From positions 310,001 through 374,000 of the forward strand of contig CAOSLI010000001.1 of the NCBI GenBank assembly GCA_948524275.1: DNA of 64,000 nt, read 5' to 3'. The notes beneath the pieces were generated by a model, which did no database searches, was not told where the DNA came from, and saw only the letters and a list, made by a program, of their open reading frames with translations. The translations under genes were made by a program, and so were the position numbers. The stretch is from an uncultured Clostridia bacterium. Its GTDB lineage: Bacteria > Bacillota > Clostridia > TANB77 > CAG-508. Positions 8,694 through 17,164 of the stretch are shown here, piece after piece; the first letter of the stretch is position 1, and every line of letters begins with the position of its first letter.

Positions 8694-9182
8694 ATGTCAT
8701 ATGACAAAAAGATGGAAACATTCTTAATGATGGTAGACTTCGATTCGAAAGCAAAGAATAGAGTGTACTGGGCGCAAATTGGCTTTCTGATGAAAAGAAA
8801 AAAATGCTATCGGGAGGCTTTTATGAAAGCATTAGAGAAGCATCCAGAATATATTAAGTCGGCTTACAAACCAGACAAAATATCCATTCTTGGAGAAATA
8901 ATTAGCAAAATAGAACAAGATAGAGAATTGGCAGGTAAAGTAAGTCGTATGTTAATGTATGTCACCAGTGAAATCGCTGATGAAGTTCTAAGCAAGGCTA
9001 ACAAAAGGGCATTAGTTGCTATCAGAGATTATATTGAGTTACATACTGCACTTTATGGCGATTTCGTTTATACACCTCGCTTTGAAAAAAGAAGTCTATT
9101 TTCTCTCATAAAAGAGAACATTAAAGAGAGGATAAGATGGTGGAAGTTACGTCGCATGTGCGATAAGTATTTGAAAAAGTAA
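8694..9182 (+). CDS. Unrecognised basic protein
   Basis: 162 residues from the ATG at 8694. A TTG six bases upstream would leave only 3 nt after the GGAGG at 8680-8684, whereas the ATG has a 9-nt gap, so 8694 is chosen. The protein is soluble, helical and Arg/Lys-rich. There are two notable segments: a KKCYREAFMKALEKHPEYIK motif early on, and a C-terminal WWKLRRMCDKYLKK tail. I recognise no domain. Codon use includes CGC and CGT arginines that are rare in the neighbours, suggesting foreign origin. It has its own promoter and terminator and lies just after a tRNA gene. Confidence 0.7.
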   Translation: MSYDKKMETFLMMVDFDSKAKNRVYWAQIGFLMKRKKCYREAFMKALEKHPEYIKSAYKPDKISILGEIISKIEQDRELAGKVSRMLMYVTSEIADEVLSKANKRALVAIRDYIELHTALYGDFVYTPRFEKRSLFSLIKENIKERIRWWKLRRMCDKYLKK

Positions 9183-9192
9183 TGGTTTATAG

Positions 9193-9235
9193 CGTTTCAA
9201 GATGATTGAATTTCAATTGTCTTGGAGCGTTTTAT
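9193..9235 (+). terminator. Intrinsic terminator
   Basis: A 16-bp stem with G-T pairs (9193-9208 with 9214-9229), a 5-nt loop and TTTTATTT. Confidence 0.7.
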
Positions 9236-9254
9236 TTAGGTATAAAAATAAATA

Positions 9255-9283
9255 TTGAAATAAATAAGAAAATATGATATTAT
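9255..9283 (+). promoter_or_regulatory. Predicted sigma-A promoter
   Basis: TTGAAA (9255-9260), a 17-nt spacer and TATTAT (9278-9283), about 100 nt upstream of the next gene. Confidence 0.55.
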
Positions 9284-9384
9284 AATACTATTCTAGTGGA
9301 TGCTAGATTACTTTTTTATACTCCTGTTTTTTCAGGTAAATATATAGCAGCTTAGGGAAAATTTATTTTTGAGGAGGCGATTGT

Positions 9385-9822
9385 ATGTTTGATGTAGAAT
9401 TATTGGTAACGAACATTTTTATAGGTATGTTTTTTATCTGTGGAATTGTATTGCCATTTGCAGTACTCATAATATCCAAAGTCAAAAATGATACTAAACA
9501 ACCTGAGAAACATCAGTCAGAAAATGACCAGAATAAAGCAGATTATGAGGTACCAAAGTTGAAACCATTAACAGCAGAGCAGATTGCAGAAATCCATGCA
9601 AGAGGAAAGATTACTCCTGCTGAGGCAATGGATGAATGGGGTGACTTTAACCTGTGCGCACCAGGCGATGGAATGGGAGGAGCTGCATGGCGGTGTAGAA
9701 AATTTAAATGCTGTCATGACTGCTTAGTTGATTTTGCAAATCAGCAAGATGAGTATACATCAATATATCAGCGTATGAGAGAAGTAAATAGCACAAATCA
9801 AGATACTAATCTTAGAATCTAA
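9385..9822 (+). CDS. Unrecognised membrane-anchored Cys-rich protein
   Basis: 145 residues with one N-terminal transmembrane helix (about 9-32) and a cytoplasmic or external polar linker. A conserved-looking domain follows: KPLTAEQIAEIHARGKITPAEAMDEW, split by charged residues, then a cluster of cysteines in WRCRKFKCCHDCLVDFA. The C/C/C/C-H spacing could bind a metal or an FeS cluster, but no known family is recognised. The stretch 9540-9720 is visibly richer in G and C than surrounding genes. Ribosome-binding site gaggaggcg is strong. The gene is flanked by its own promoter and terminator. Confidence 0.65.
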   Translation: MFDVELLVTNIFIGMFFICGIVLPFAVLIISKVKNDTKQPEKHQSENDQNKADYEVPKLKPLTAEQIAEIHARGKITPAEAMDEWGDFNLCAPGDGMGGAAWRCRKFKCCHDCLVDFANQQDEYTSIYQRMREVNSTNQDTNLRI

Positions 9823-9833
9823 ATCGTTAAATG

Positions 9834-9868
9834 AAAGCCTAAAGTTGTTAACTAATTTTGGGCTTTTA
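9834..9868 (+). terminator. Intrinsic terminator
   Basis: A 13-bp stem with G-T pairs (9834-9846 with 9854-9866), a 7-nt loop and T-rich DNA after it. Confidence 0.7.
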
Positions 9869-9963
9869 TTATTGCTAAAAAATCTCTAAAAACAGTACAC
9901 ATTTTGAAAAATATATGATACAATAGGAACATAAATAAAAAATACAGATAGCAAGGAGCGCAT

Positions 9964-10845
9964 ATGGGATTTTTTGATAAATTAAAACAAGGATTAGCTA
10001 AAACTAAAATAAATTTTGGATTTAAAAAAGTAGACGAAGAATTATTAGAAGAATTAGAAGAAAATTTGATTATGGCGGATGTTGGTTTTGAAACATCTGA
10101 GGAGATAATTTCTAATCTTAGAACAAAGATAAAAAAAGAAAATATACAAGAAGCAGAGGATGTAAAGAAAGCACTTAAAGATGAGATAGTTACAATATTT
10201 GAAGATGCAGACCCTAGTATGAATATATCTTCAAAACCAGCAGTTATACTTATGGTTGGTGTAAATGGCGCAGGAAAAACAACATCAATAGGAAAAATTG
10301 CAAATAAATATAGAAATGAAGGTAAAAAGATAGTAATTGCAGCAGGAGATACTTTTAGGGCAGCAGCAGTAGAACAACTTGAGGTATGGGCAGAAAGAGC
10401 TAAATGTGAAATAGTAAAAGGAAAGGAAAATCAGGATCCATCATCAGTAATATTTGATGCTTGCAAAAAAGCAAAAGAAGTAAATGCAGATATTTTAATA
10501 TGTGACACAGCAGGAAGACTACAAAATAAAAAATATCTAATGGACGAACTAGAAAAGATGAAGAAAGTTATTGATAGAGAACTTCCAGATTCATCAAAGG
10601 AAATCTTATTAGTCTTAGATGGCTCAACAGGACAAAATGCAATATCACAGCTTCAAAATTTTAAAGAAACAACTGGAATAACAGGTCTGGTTCTTACGAA
10701 ATTAGATGGAACTGCAAAAGGTGGAATAGTAATAAGACTTACAAAAGAAGAAAAAATCCCGGTAAAATTTATTGGTGTAGGTGAAAAGATAGATGATATG
10801 GAAGTATTTAATAGCAATGATTTTGTAAATGCTATTATTGAATAG
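9964..10845 (+). CDS. ftsY: Signal recognition particle receptor FtsY
   Basis: 293 residues, the SRP receptor GTPase that docks ribosome-SRP complexes at the membrane. The short N-terminal acidic region (about 1-20) lacks the long A-domain of enterobacterial FtsY. The four-helix N domain is followed by the G domain with GVNGAGKTTSIGK (P loop), DTFRAAAVEQL, DTAGRLQNKKYLM and TKLDGTAKGG. The final GVGEKIDDMEVFN segment is the family C-terminus. A ribosome-binding site (aaggagcg) precedes the ATG. ffh is not nearby. Confidence 0.96.
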   Translation: MGFFDKLKQGLAKTKINFGFKKVDEELLEELEENLIMADVGFETSEEIISNLRTKIKKENIQEAEDVKKALKDEIVTIFEDADPSMNISSKPAVILMVGVNGAGKTTSIGKIANKYRNEGKKIVIAAGDTFRAAAVEQLEVWAERAKCEIVKGKENQDPSSVIFDACKKAKEVNADILICDTAGRLQNKKYLMDELEKMKKVIDRELPDSSKEILLVLDGSTGQNAISQLQNFKETTGITGLVLTKLDGTAKGGIVIRLTKEEKIPVKFIGVGEKIDDMEVFNSNDFVNAIIE

Positions 10846-10892
10846 TTTTAGACACAAAAAGGGGAAGTTATATTAGTGAAAGGGATAATATT

Positions 10893-13757
10893 ATGGACAA
10901 GAATAAAGAGGATATAACTAAGGAAAATAACGAGAAAAAAGAATCACAAATCAAAGTAAATATTGAAGAAAATGAAACCAAAGCAACTAAAAAGGGCACA
11001 AAAAAAATAAGAAGAAGAGTTGTTATTTTTACAGCGATTATAGCTTTAGTATTAAGCTACATAAATGCTAGAGGAAACTATTTAGAAATAAAAGAAATTG
11101 GAGAAAATTATTTATCAATATATAAAACAGATATGCTTTACAAAGCAATAACCTTTGTAGCAAATTTTGTTGTATTATATTTTACTTTTTATCTTACAAA
11201 TAAAACTTTGCAAAAAGGACTAAAAGTATTTTTTGATGATGAGAAAAAAGAAATGCCACGATTTCCAAATAAATCAGTATCATTTATAATTGCTTTAATT
11301 GGAAGTTTTTTAAGCACAGAGATGTTACTAAACAAAATACTTTTATGTATTAGTGGCTCTAAATTTGGAATAACTGACAAAGTGTTTCACTTAGATATTA
11401 GTTTCTTTGTGTTTATAAAACCACTAATTGGGTATATACTTATATACTTAGTAGTTCTTGTGGTTGCATCATTAGTTTATGCACTTGTATATGCCCTAAT
11501 TGTTTTAAATAAAAGTTTTCAAGGTGTGTCTAGAGAATCAATTGCTAAGTGTGACTTGATTGGAAAAGTTGGACCAAGAGTAAAATTAGTAGGAATACTA
11601 CTAGGACTTATAATTTTCGTATCTATGGGACTCAATATTGGTAATGAAAAATTTATGAATATTGAATTAAAAGATGGAACAGCATACTCATTATATGGAG
11701 CTGGAAATGCTGATATTACAATAAAGATAGTAGGATATGCAATTCTTGCACTACTTACAACATTTTCAATATTTAAGGCATATAGAGCTGTAAGAGAGAA
11801 AAGTGTTAGAAGAGTTGTTGGACATGTAATGGTAGTACCAACTTACTTAATTGTTTTTGCTGTAATTTTAGCATTATACCAAACAATATTTATTGGCTCT
11901 AATGTACTTGATAAGAATCAAGATTACATAAGGGAAAATATTGATAAAACAAGAGAAGCCTATGGAATTACAACTGACAAAATTGGAGAAAAAACACTAG
12001 AATATAGCGGAACTATGACTAAAGCTGAAATAGATGAAAATAAAGACCTATTATCAAATATAGCAATTGTAACAAGAGAAAATGTACTTCAGGATTTATC
12101 AGCATCTCAAACGTCAAAGGGATATTATACATATAGACAAGCGCAAATTGCATCATACAACATAGAAGGAAAAAATAGACTTGTATATATAACCCCAAGA
12201 GAAATATCAAGTAGAGATGTAACATATTCAAATAAAACATATCAATACACACATGGATATGGCAGTATTGTCACAATGGCAGGAGCAACTGATGAGTATG
12301 GAAATTTGATAAATCTTCAAAAAGAAGTTGGAGAAAAAACAAAAGAAGTGATTAAAACTAAAGAACCTCGTATATATTTTGGAGTAGAAAATAATAGCGC
12401 AATAGTCACTAACACAAAGAAAACAGAACTTGATTACCCAACTAATGATAATATTAAAGATGTTGAATATAATTATGAAGGGGACTCAGGTCTTAAATTA
12501 AACTTTATAGATAGAATTATATTAGGAATGAGAGAAGGAGATATGAAACTTGCTTTTTCTGGAGAAGTTACAAGCAGTAGTAAGATTATCACCAATAGAA
12601 ATATTCTAAAAAGAGCTAAGACAATAATGCCATATTTAGAATATGACGAGAATCCTTATATGGTCATAGACAACAGCGGAAATCAAGTATGGGTATTAGA
12701 TGCATATACAATATCTAAAGAATATCCATTTGCACAAAAAATAGAAATTGGGGAAGCAAGAGAAATTAACTATATAAGAAACTCAGTAAAAGTTCTAATA
12801 AATGCTTATGATGGAACTATGAAATTTTACATTATGGATAGAACAGATCCAATTGTGATGGCATATAATAAGATTTACCCTAATGTATTTGAAAATGGAG
12901 AAAATATTCCTAGAGATATAAGCAAGCATTTTGTATATCCACAGTATTTGTATAATATACAAACAAAAATACTAGAGAAATATCATAATGCAATTCCAGA
13001 GACAATGTATCGTGCAAATGATATATGGTCTGTAGCTGAAACAGAGCTTAATGGAAAACTTGATAAGATGAATTCATACTATACAATGGTTAAAAATGAA
13101 GATGGAGAACAAGAATTAGGACTTATTGTGCCATTTACAATGTATGGAAAGCAAAATATAATATCATATATGGTAGGAACAACTGAAAATGGTATAAATA
13201 AACTTAAAGTATACAAATTCCAAACCGACAGTAATGTACTTAGTCCAATTCAGTTAGAAGCCCAAATAAACCAAGATGAAAATATTGCATCAGATTTGGC
13301 AAGTCTAAACATAAGCGGAACTAAGATTACTAAAAATTTAATTGCTGTTCCAATTAACAATACAATTTTATATGTTGAAACATATTATGGACAATACATA
13401 AATGAAACAAACCAAAAGCCAACACTTAAAAGAGTTGTAGTAGCTTCAGGAAACAAAATTGCAATAGGAAATAACATACAAGAGGCAATAGAAAACCTAA
13501 TATCAAAAGCTTCAAATATTGATATCTCTAACAATGAAAGTCTAGATGATTTAATTGCACTTATAATAAAAGCTAATGAAAATGTTAAGAACTCTAGCAA
13601 AAATGGAGATTGGAAGTTGTTTGGAGAAGATATGCAAGAACTAACTAGATTAGTAGATGGACTAAAAGCATTTGCAAAAGATAATTCTACTAAAGATGAT
13701 AATGTAAAAGATAATAATACTAATGAAGTTAAAACTGGAAATGTCGTAGTTCAATAA
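10893..13757 (+). CDS. UPF0182 family large membrane protein
   Basis: 954 residues. A basic, Lys/Glu-rich cytoplasmic N-terminus (1-45) is followed by about seven transmembrane helices in the first ~340 residues. A long extracytoplasmic domain follows, with the conserved stretches YTHGYGSIVTMAG, EPRIYFG, FIDRIILGMREGDMKLAFS and PYMVIDNSG. These are hallmarks of UPF0182/COG1615. The C-terminal tail is Asn/Asp/Lys-rich. Function is unknown in all lineages; the size and topology suggest an envelope role. Possible start at the ATG at 10893, preceded by gggataatatt, a weak ribosome-binding site. Confidence 0.9.
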   Translation: MDKNKEDITKENNEKKESQIKVNIEENETKATKKGTKKIRRRVVIFTAIIALVLSYINARGNYLEIKEIGENYLSIYKTDMLYKAITFVANFVVLYFTFYLTNKTLQKGLKVFFDDEKKEMPRFPNKSVSFIIALIGSFLSTEMLLNKILLCISGSKFGITDKVFHLDISFFVFIKPLIGYILIYLVVLVVASLVYALVYALIVLNKSFQGVSRESIAKCDLIGKVGPRVKLVGILLGLIIFVSMGLNIGNEKFMNIELKDGTAYSLYGAGNADITIKIVGYAILALLTTFSIFKAYRAVREKSVRRVVGHVMVVPTYLIVFAVILALYQTIFIGSNVLDKNQDYIRENIDKTREAYGITTDKIGEKTLEYSGTMTKAEIDENKDLLSNIAIVTRENVLQDLSASQTSKGYYTYRQAQIASYNIEGKNRLVYITPREISSRDVTYSNKTYQYTHGYGSIVTMAGATDEYGNLINLQKEVGEKTKEVIKTKEPRIYFGVENNSAIVTNTKKTELDYPTNDNIKDVEYNYEGDSGLKLNFIDRIILGMREGDMKLAFSGEVTSSSKIITNRNILKRAKTIMPYLEYDENPYMVIDNSGNQVWVLDAYTISKEYPFAQKIEIGEAREINYIRNSVKVLINAYDGTMKFYIMDRTDPIVMAYNKIYPNVFENGENIPRDISKHFVYPQYLYNIQTKILEKYHNAIPETMYRANDIWSVAETELNGKLDKMNSYYTMVKNEDGEQELGLIVPFTMYGKQNIISYMVGTTENGINKLKVYKFQTDSNVLSPIQLEAQINQDENIASDLASLNISGTKITKNLIAVPINNTILYVETYYGQYINETNQKPTLKRVVVASGNKIAIGNNIQEAIENLISKASNIDISNNESLDDLIALIIKANENVKNSSKNGDWKLFGEDMQELTRLVDGLKAFAKDNSTKDDNVKDNNTNEVKTGNVVVQ

Positions 13758-13816
13758 TATGGTTTATACTTTTTGAAAATAAGCAAGAATGGATAAAAAT
13801 TATGGAGGATATTTAA

Positions 13817-14413
13817 ATGAATACACCAAATAAATTAACAGTGGCTAGAATATTGCTTGTGCCAGTAATGGTAATTATAGCACTTGTAAATATTCCAGGA
13901 AGTCTAGGAAATATACCGATATCAATGATAATTATAGATATAGTATTTATTATTGGTTCTATAACTGACAACATAGATGGAAAATTAGCTAGGAAGAATA
14001 ATCAGATTACAACCTTTGGAAAATTTCTAGACCCAATAGCTGATAAGATATTAGTGCTTTCAGCAATGCTTATATTAGTTGAAATAGGGCATCTTCCTGC
14101 ATGGATACCAATAATAATTATTACGAGAGAATTTGCAGTATCAGGATATAGACTAATTGCAGTACAAGAAAAAGGTGAAGTAATAGCAGCTAACAAATGG
14201 GGAAAAATAAAAACAACAACTCAAATGATTGCAATTATATTAGCATTTATAGATCCTAATTCATTTGGAGCAGTATTTAATAAATCACTTTCTGGATATG
14301 ACCTTGTAATAAATATTTTAACTACCCTATTTATGGTATTATGCGTTATAGCAACTATTTTCTCGGGGTATGAATACCTAAAAGGTGGAAAAGATATACT
14401 TAAAGATGCTTAA
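13817..14413 (+). CDS. pgsA: CDP-diacylglycerol-glycerol-3-phosphate 3-phosphatidyltransferase
   Basis: 198 residues, four or more transmembrane helices. The CDP-alcohol phosphatidyltransferase motif D-x2-D-G-x2-A-R-x8/9-G-x3-D-x3-D is present, split as DNIDGKLARKNN and FGKFLDPIADK. A start MNTPNKLTVARILLVP is characteristic of PgsA. The enzyme makes phosphatidylglycerol phosphate from CDP-diacylglycerol and glycerol 3-phosphate, the committed step to phosphatidylglycerol and cardiolipin. plsY and gpsA, which supply its substrates, lie 19 kb away. Ribosome-binding site tggagg. Confidence 0.95.
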   Translation: MNTPNKLTVARILLVPVMVIIALVNIPGSLGNIPISMIIIDIVFIIGSITDNIDGKLARKNNQITTFGKFLDPIADKILVLSAMLILVEIGHLPAWIPIIIITREFAVSGYRLIAVQEKGEVIAANKWGKIKTTTQMIAIILAFIDPNSFGAVFNKSLSGYDLVINILTTLFMVLCVIATIFSGYEYLKGGKDILKDA

Positions 14414-14416
14414 ATT

Positions 14417-14580
14417 CAACCAATGGGGACGCGCACTTTTGGTTGACCATTAGGGACAGGTTACATAAAACATATTTTAATCAAAAGTATACAACCCAAA
14501 AAAGAACCAAGATACTTACATTATATATAATTTTCAACCAAAAGTGCACGTCCCCGATGGTTGACCAAAAGGGACAGGTT
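14417..14580. repeat. Pair of REP-like units in inverted arrangement
   Basis: Two 29-nt cores (14417-14445 and 14535-14563) are inverted copies of one another with about four mismatches. Each begins CAACCA and includes a GGGGACG/CGTCCCC and a GTGCAC-type centre. Each is followed by the same direct tail, ACCA-two bases-AGGGACAGGTT (14446-14462 and 14564-14580). About 90 nt of AT-rich DNA lies between. A related unit is at 39926-39987. Such dispersed units in other bacteria are moved by REP-associated tyrosine transposases; none is in the window. Confidence 0.75.
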
Positions 14581-14616
14581 GCTATATGGTGATTTAAGAG
14601 AGAAGGAGACTAACTG

Positions 14617-15900
14617 ATGGAAGAAAACCAAATGAACTTATTTGATAAAGTAGATAAAGAAGAAGTAATTGATAATGGAAAAGCTGATGACGAACTTGAT
14701 ATAATTATGAATATAATGACTAAAAGTGGTACAAATGAAAAAATAGAAACAATAAGAACATACAAAGATAATAAAAGGCTAAAAGACATACTGTTTTATA
14801 CATTTAATCCATTATTGGTATTTGGAATCTCATCTAAAAAGATAGAAAAAGAAATTACTGGTCTAAATCCAACTTTTGAAGCAAAAGATATATGTGAATT
14901 ATTGCAGTATTTAAAGGAAAATAACACAGGAACTGACCAAGTTATCTGTAATGTACAAAATTTTTTAAACAAACAAAATCCAAAATACAAATCTGTATTG
15001 GTTGATATAATAACAAAAAGCCTAACATTAGGAATAAATGCCAAAAGTATAAATAAGGTGTGGAACAATTTTATTCCAGATTATGAAGTTCAGCAAGGAG
15101 AAAGACTTGAAAATAATATAGATAAATTAATAGAAGGTGGAAAAAAAGTAATTGTAACTCAAAAGTTTGATGGACAAAGATGTTCAGCAAGAGTTGAAAA
15201 TCACAAGGTTATAATGTATTCTCGAAACGGAAAGATTTATGAAGGAATGCATACATTAGAAAGTGAACTAGCTCAGTTTGATGACGGTATGTATGATGGA
15301 GAATTATTAGTTGATGCACATGATGAGAGAGATGAAAAAAATATTCCAACATTTATAAAAAAGAAAAATGGTAAATTTGATAAAGATTTATTAAGTAAAT
15401 TATATGCACCAAAAGAGTCAAAGCAACTATTTAAAGAAACAGCATCATTAGTCAATTCTGATCAAGAAAATAAAGAAAATGTTAATATATGGCTTTATGA
15501 CATGACACCATTAGATAATTTTGATAATATGGAAAACTATAATGTTCCTGTTGAAGTTAGAAAAAAAGAGTTAAAAGAAAAGATTAAAAAATTAGCAGAT
15601 AAATGTCCACATATTAAGGAAACAAAGTATTTATATGAAGGAGAATTCAACAATAAGAAAATACAAGAATTATTAAAGCAAGTAATTGATCTAAATCAAG
15701 AGGGAATGATGATAAATGTATATGGGTCTTCATATGAGTTTGATAGAAGCAAAAATATGTTAAAAGTAAAGCAAATGTATCCAATTGATTTAAGAGTAGT
15801 TGATGTTTTAGAGGGAAGCGGAGCAAATAAAGGCAAAGCTGGAGCATTACTTGTAAATTATAAAGGATGTCCTCTAAAAGTTGGAAGCCGGACTTACTAA
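14617..15900 (+). CDS. ATP-dependent DNA ligase, main part (frameshifted)
   Basis: 427 residues in frame. The N-terminal ~175 residues form a helical DNA-binding-like domain. The adenylation domain carries the nucleophile K183 in KFDGQR (motif I), DGELLVDAHDE (III), EGMMINVYG (IV) and LKVKQ (V). Bacteria normally use NAD-dependent LigA for replication; an ATP enzyme of this type is usually of phage or repair origin. The frame breaks at 15888-15889, and the OB-fold continues in the +1 frame up to 16066. Removing one C restores a 482-residue protein. A REP pair lies immediately upstream. Confidence 0.85.
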   Translation: MEENQMNLFDKVDKEEVIDNGKADDELDIIMNIMTKSGTNEKIETIRTYKDNKRLKDILFYTFNPLLVFGISSKKIEKEITGLNPTFEAKDICELLQYLKENNTGTDQVICNVQNFLNKQNPKYKSVLVDIITKSLTLGINAKSINKVWNNFIPDYEVQQGERLENNIDKLIEGGKKVIVTQKFDGQRCSARVENHKVIMYSRNGKIYEGMHTLESELAQFDDGMYDGELLVDAHDERDEKNIPTFIKKKNGKFDKDLLSKLYAPKESKQLFKETASLVNSDQENKENVNIWLYDMTPLDNFDNMENYNVPVEVRKKELKEKIKKLADKCPHIKETKYLYEGEFNNKKIQELLKQVIDLNQEGMMINVYGSSYEFDRSKNMLKVKQMYPIDLRVVDVLEGSGANKGKAGALLVNYKGCPLKVGSRTY

Positions 15901-16066
15901 AGAATTAAGAGAAGAATTTTGGCAAAACAAAGAGTCTATAATTGGAAAAATTATTACAATAAAGTATTTTGAAGAGACAACAAATAAGAAAGATAATTCA
16001 AAGAGCTTGAGATTTCCAATATTTTTAGGTGTAAGAGATGACAAAGATGAGGAAAGTTATAACTAA
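15881..16066 (+). pseudogene. C-terminal OB-fold fragment of the ATP-dependent ligase
   Basis: The sequence GLTKELREEFW, FPIFLGVRDDKDE and neighbours complete the OB domain (motif VI region) of the ligase, shifted by one base relative to the main part. The junction in the genome is gaagCCGGActt; the expected coding sequence is Ser-Gly (agc gga), so an extra C best explains it. The fragment has no ribosome-binding site of its own. It is either a real inactivating mutation or an assembly error. Confidence 0.75.
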
Positions 16067-16111
16067 TTTGGACCAATGGGACAATCTTAATATAAATAGA
16101 AGGGAAGTAGT

Positions 16112-16351
16112 ATGGAAGACAAATATACATTTGAGAGATTTTCAGAAGATTTAGATAATGGATATAAGATATTATTTGATTATGTTAGGAATAGATATGA
16201 ACTTTATAAGGTAGATGAGAATTGTTATATGCAAGAGTTAGTTGAGCAAAAAGATAGAAATCCAGTAGCAGCTAAATCTATGATAACATTTAAGGCAATA
16301 AAAGAGATGTTCCCTTTTATGACAGAGATTGAGTATAAGGTAAAAATATAG
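16112..16351 (+). CDS. Small unrecognised protein
   Basis: 79 residues, soluble and acidic, starting MEDKYTFERFSEDLDNGYKI, with a mid-section Tyr/Arg-rich and an ending FMTEIEYKVKI. A good ribosome-binding site (gaagggaag) supports translation. No domain is recognised. It lies 45 nt after the ligase and a possible REP fragment (ggaccaatgggaca at about 16069), so it may belong to the same acquired segment. Confidence 0.6.
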   Translation: MEDKYTFERFSEDLDNGYKILFDYVRNRYELYKVDENCYMQELVEQKDRNPVAAKSMITFKAIKEMFPFMTEIEYKVKI

Positions 16352-16378
16352 TTTTGATAACAAGATTAACATAAATCA

Positions 16379-16407
16379 TTGACTTTGAAGCAAAAATGTG
16401 ATAATAT
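16379..16407 (+). promoter_or_regulatory. Predicted sigma-A promoter of the TerD/Ca-ATPase block
   Basis: TTGACT (16379-16384), a 17-nt spacer and TAATAT (16402-16407). It gives a leader of about 130 nt. Confidence 0.65.
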
Positions 16408-16540
16408 ATTATGCGTACACTTTAAGTTTGCAATACATTTTTCATTGTGTACAATGAAATAAATGGTAATTCTCATGTTTATGAGATTCCATTAGTTCCT
16501 ATTAACAACTTTGGGTATTACATTTTAAGGAGGTAATCAA
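16408..16540 (+). promoter_or_regulatory. Structured leader of the first TerD gene (candidate)
   Basis: The leader can form at least two hairpins: TTCATTGT/ACAATGAA near 16440-16460 and an imperfect stem around ATGGTAATTCTCAT/ATGAGATTCCAT near 16462-16495. It ends in a strong ribosome-binding site (aaggaggt). It does not show the conserved core of the yybP-ykoY manganese riboswitch, which often precedes this kind of gene. A regulatory role is an inference from length and pairing only. Confidence 0.3.
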
Positions 16541-17122
16541 ATGGCAGTAACATTAGAAAAGGGTCAGGGAGTAAGTCTTAAAAAAGAAGCTCCCAATCTC
16601 AAACGGGTTCTAATTGGTCTTGGCTGGGATCCCGTAAAGAGATTTCTTGACATTGGTTCAGACATCGACATTGATGCAAGTATTATATGCATTGATGACG
16701 GTGGACGGCACAAGAGCGTTGTGTACTATGGAACGTTGGAGTATCATTCTGGTGCAATCAGACACTATGGTGATAATCTCACAGGCGAAGGCGAAGGAGG
16801 AGAAGATGACGAGCAGATTGAGATTGCACTGGATGAGCTTCCAGCAAATATCAAGAGACTTGCCGTTATAATCAACATCTATCAAGCTTATAGCAGGAGA
16901 CAAGACTTTAGCAAAGTCAGAAATTGCTTTGTCCACGCATCGGACATAGACACAGGCAAAGAACTTGTTCGCTATGATATCGACGGCAACTTTAACGGCA
17001 AAACCGGCATTTTTGTGGCGGATATATACCATGAAAATGGCGAATGGAAATTCCAGGCAATCGGCGAGGGCGTCAAAGTCAAAGATATTGCTGAGATGGT
17101 CTCAATTAAGTGCAAAGGATAA
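16541..17122 (+). CDS. TerD family protein
   Basis: 193 residues with the TerD signatures: RVLIGLGWDP near the N-terminus, a DIDIDASIICID strand, HYGDNLTGEGEGG and FVHASDIDTGKELVRYDI. TerD proteins bind calcium through conserved acidic residues and belong to the Ter stress-response network (tellurite, phage and colicin resistance in other bacteria). The gene uses codons such as CGG, GGC and GAG much more than the flanking AT-rich genes, which indicates recent transfer. It is followed 42 nt later by a second, diverged TerD and then a Ca-type ATPase. Confidence 0.9.
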   Translation: MAVTLEKGQGVSLKKEAPNLKRVLIGLGWDPVKRFLDIGSDIDIDASIICIDDGGRHKSVVYYGTLEYHSGAIRHYGDNLTGEGEGGEDDEQIEIALDELPANIKRLAVIINIYQAYSRRQDFSKVRNCFVHASDIDTGKELVRYDIDGNFNGKTGIFVADIYHENGEWKFQAIGEGVKVKDIAEMVSIKCKG

Positions 17123-17164
17123 CTGCACATCTTTACAAAAAAATTTTGACAGGAGGACATTAAA

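Noticed and set aside
8473..9868. Integrated element bounded by a copy of the tRNA-Thr 3' end
   Set aside because: No second copy of the tRNA end and no integrase gene was found in the window.
16408..16540. yybP-ykoY manganese riboswitch in the TerD leader
   Set aside because: The conserved GGGGAGTAG-type core and its partner are not present.
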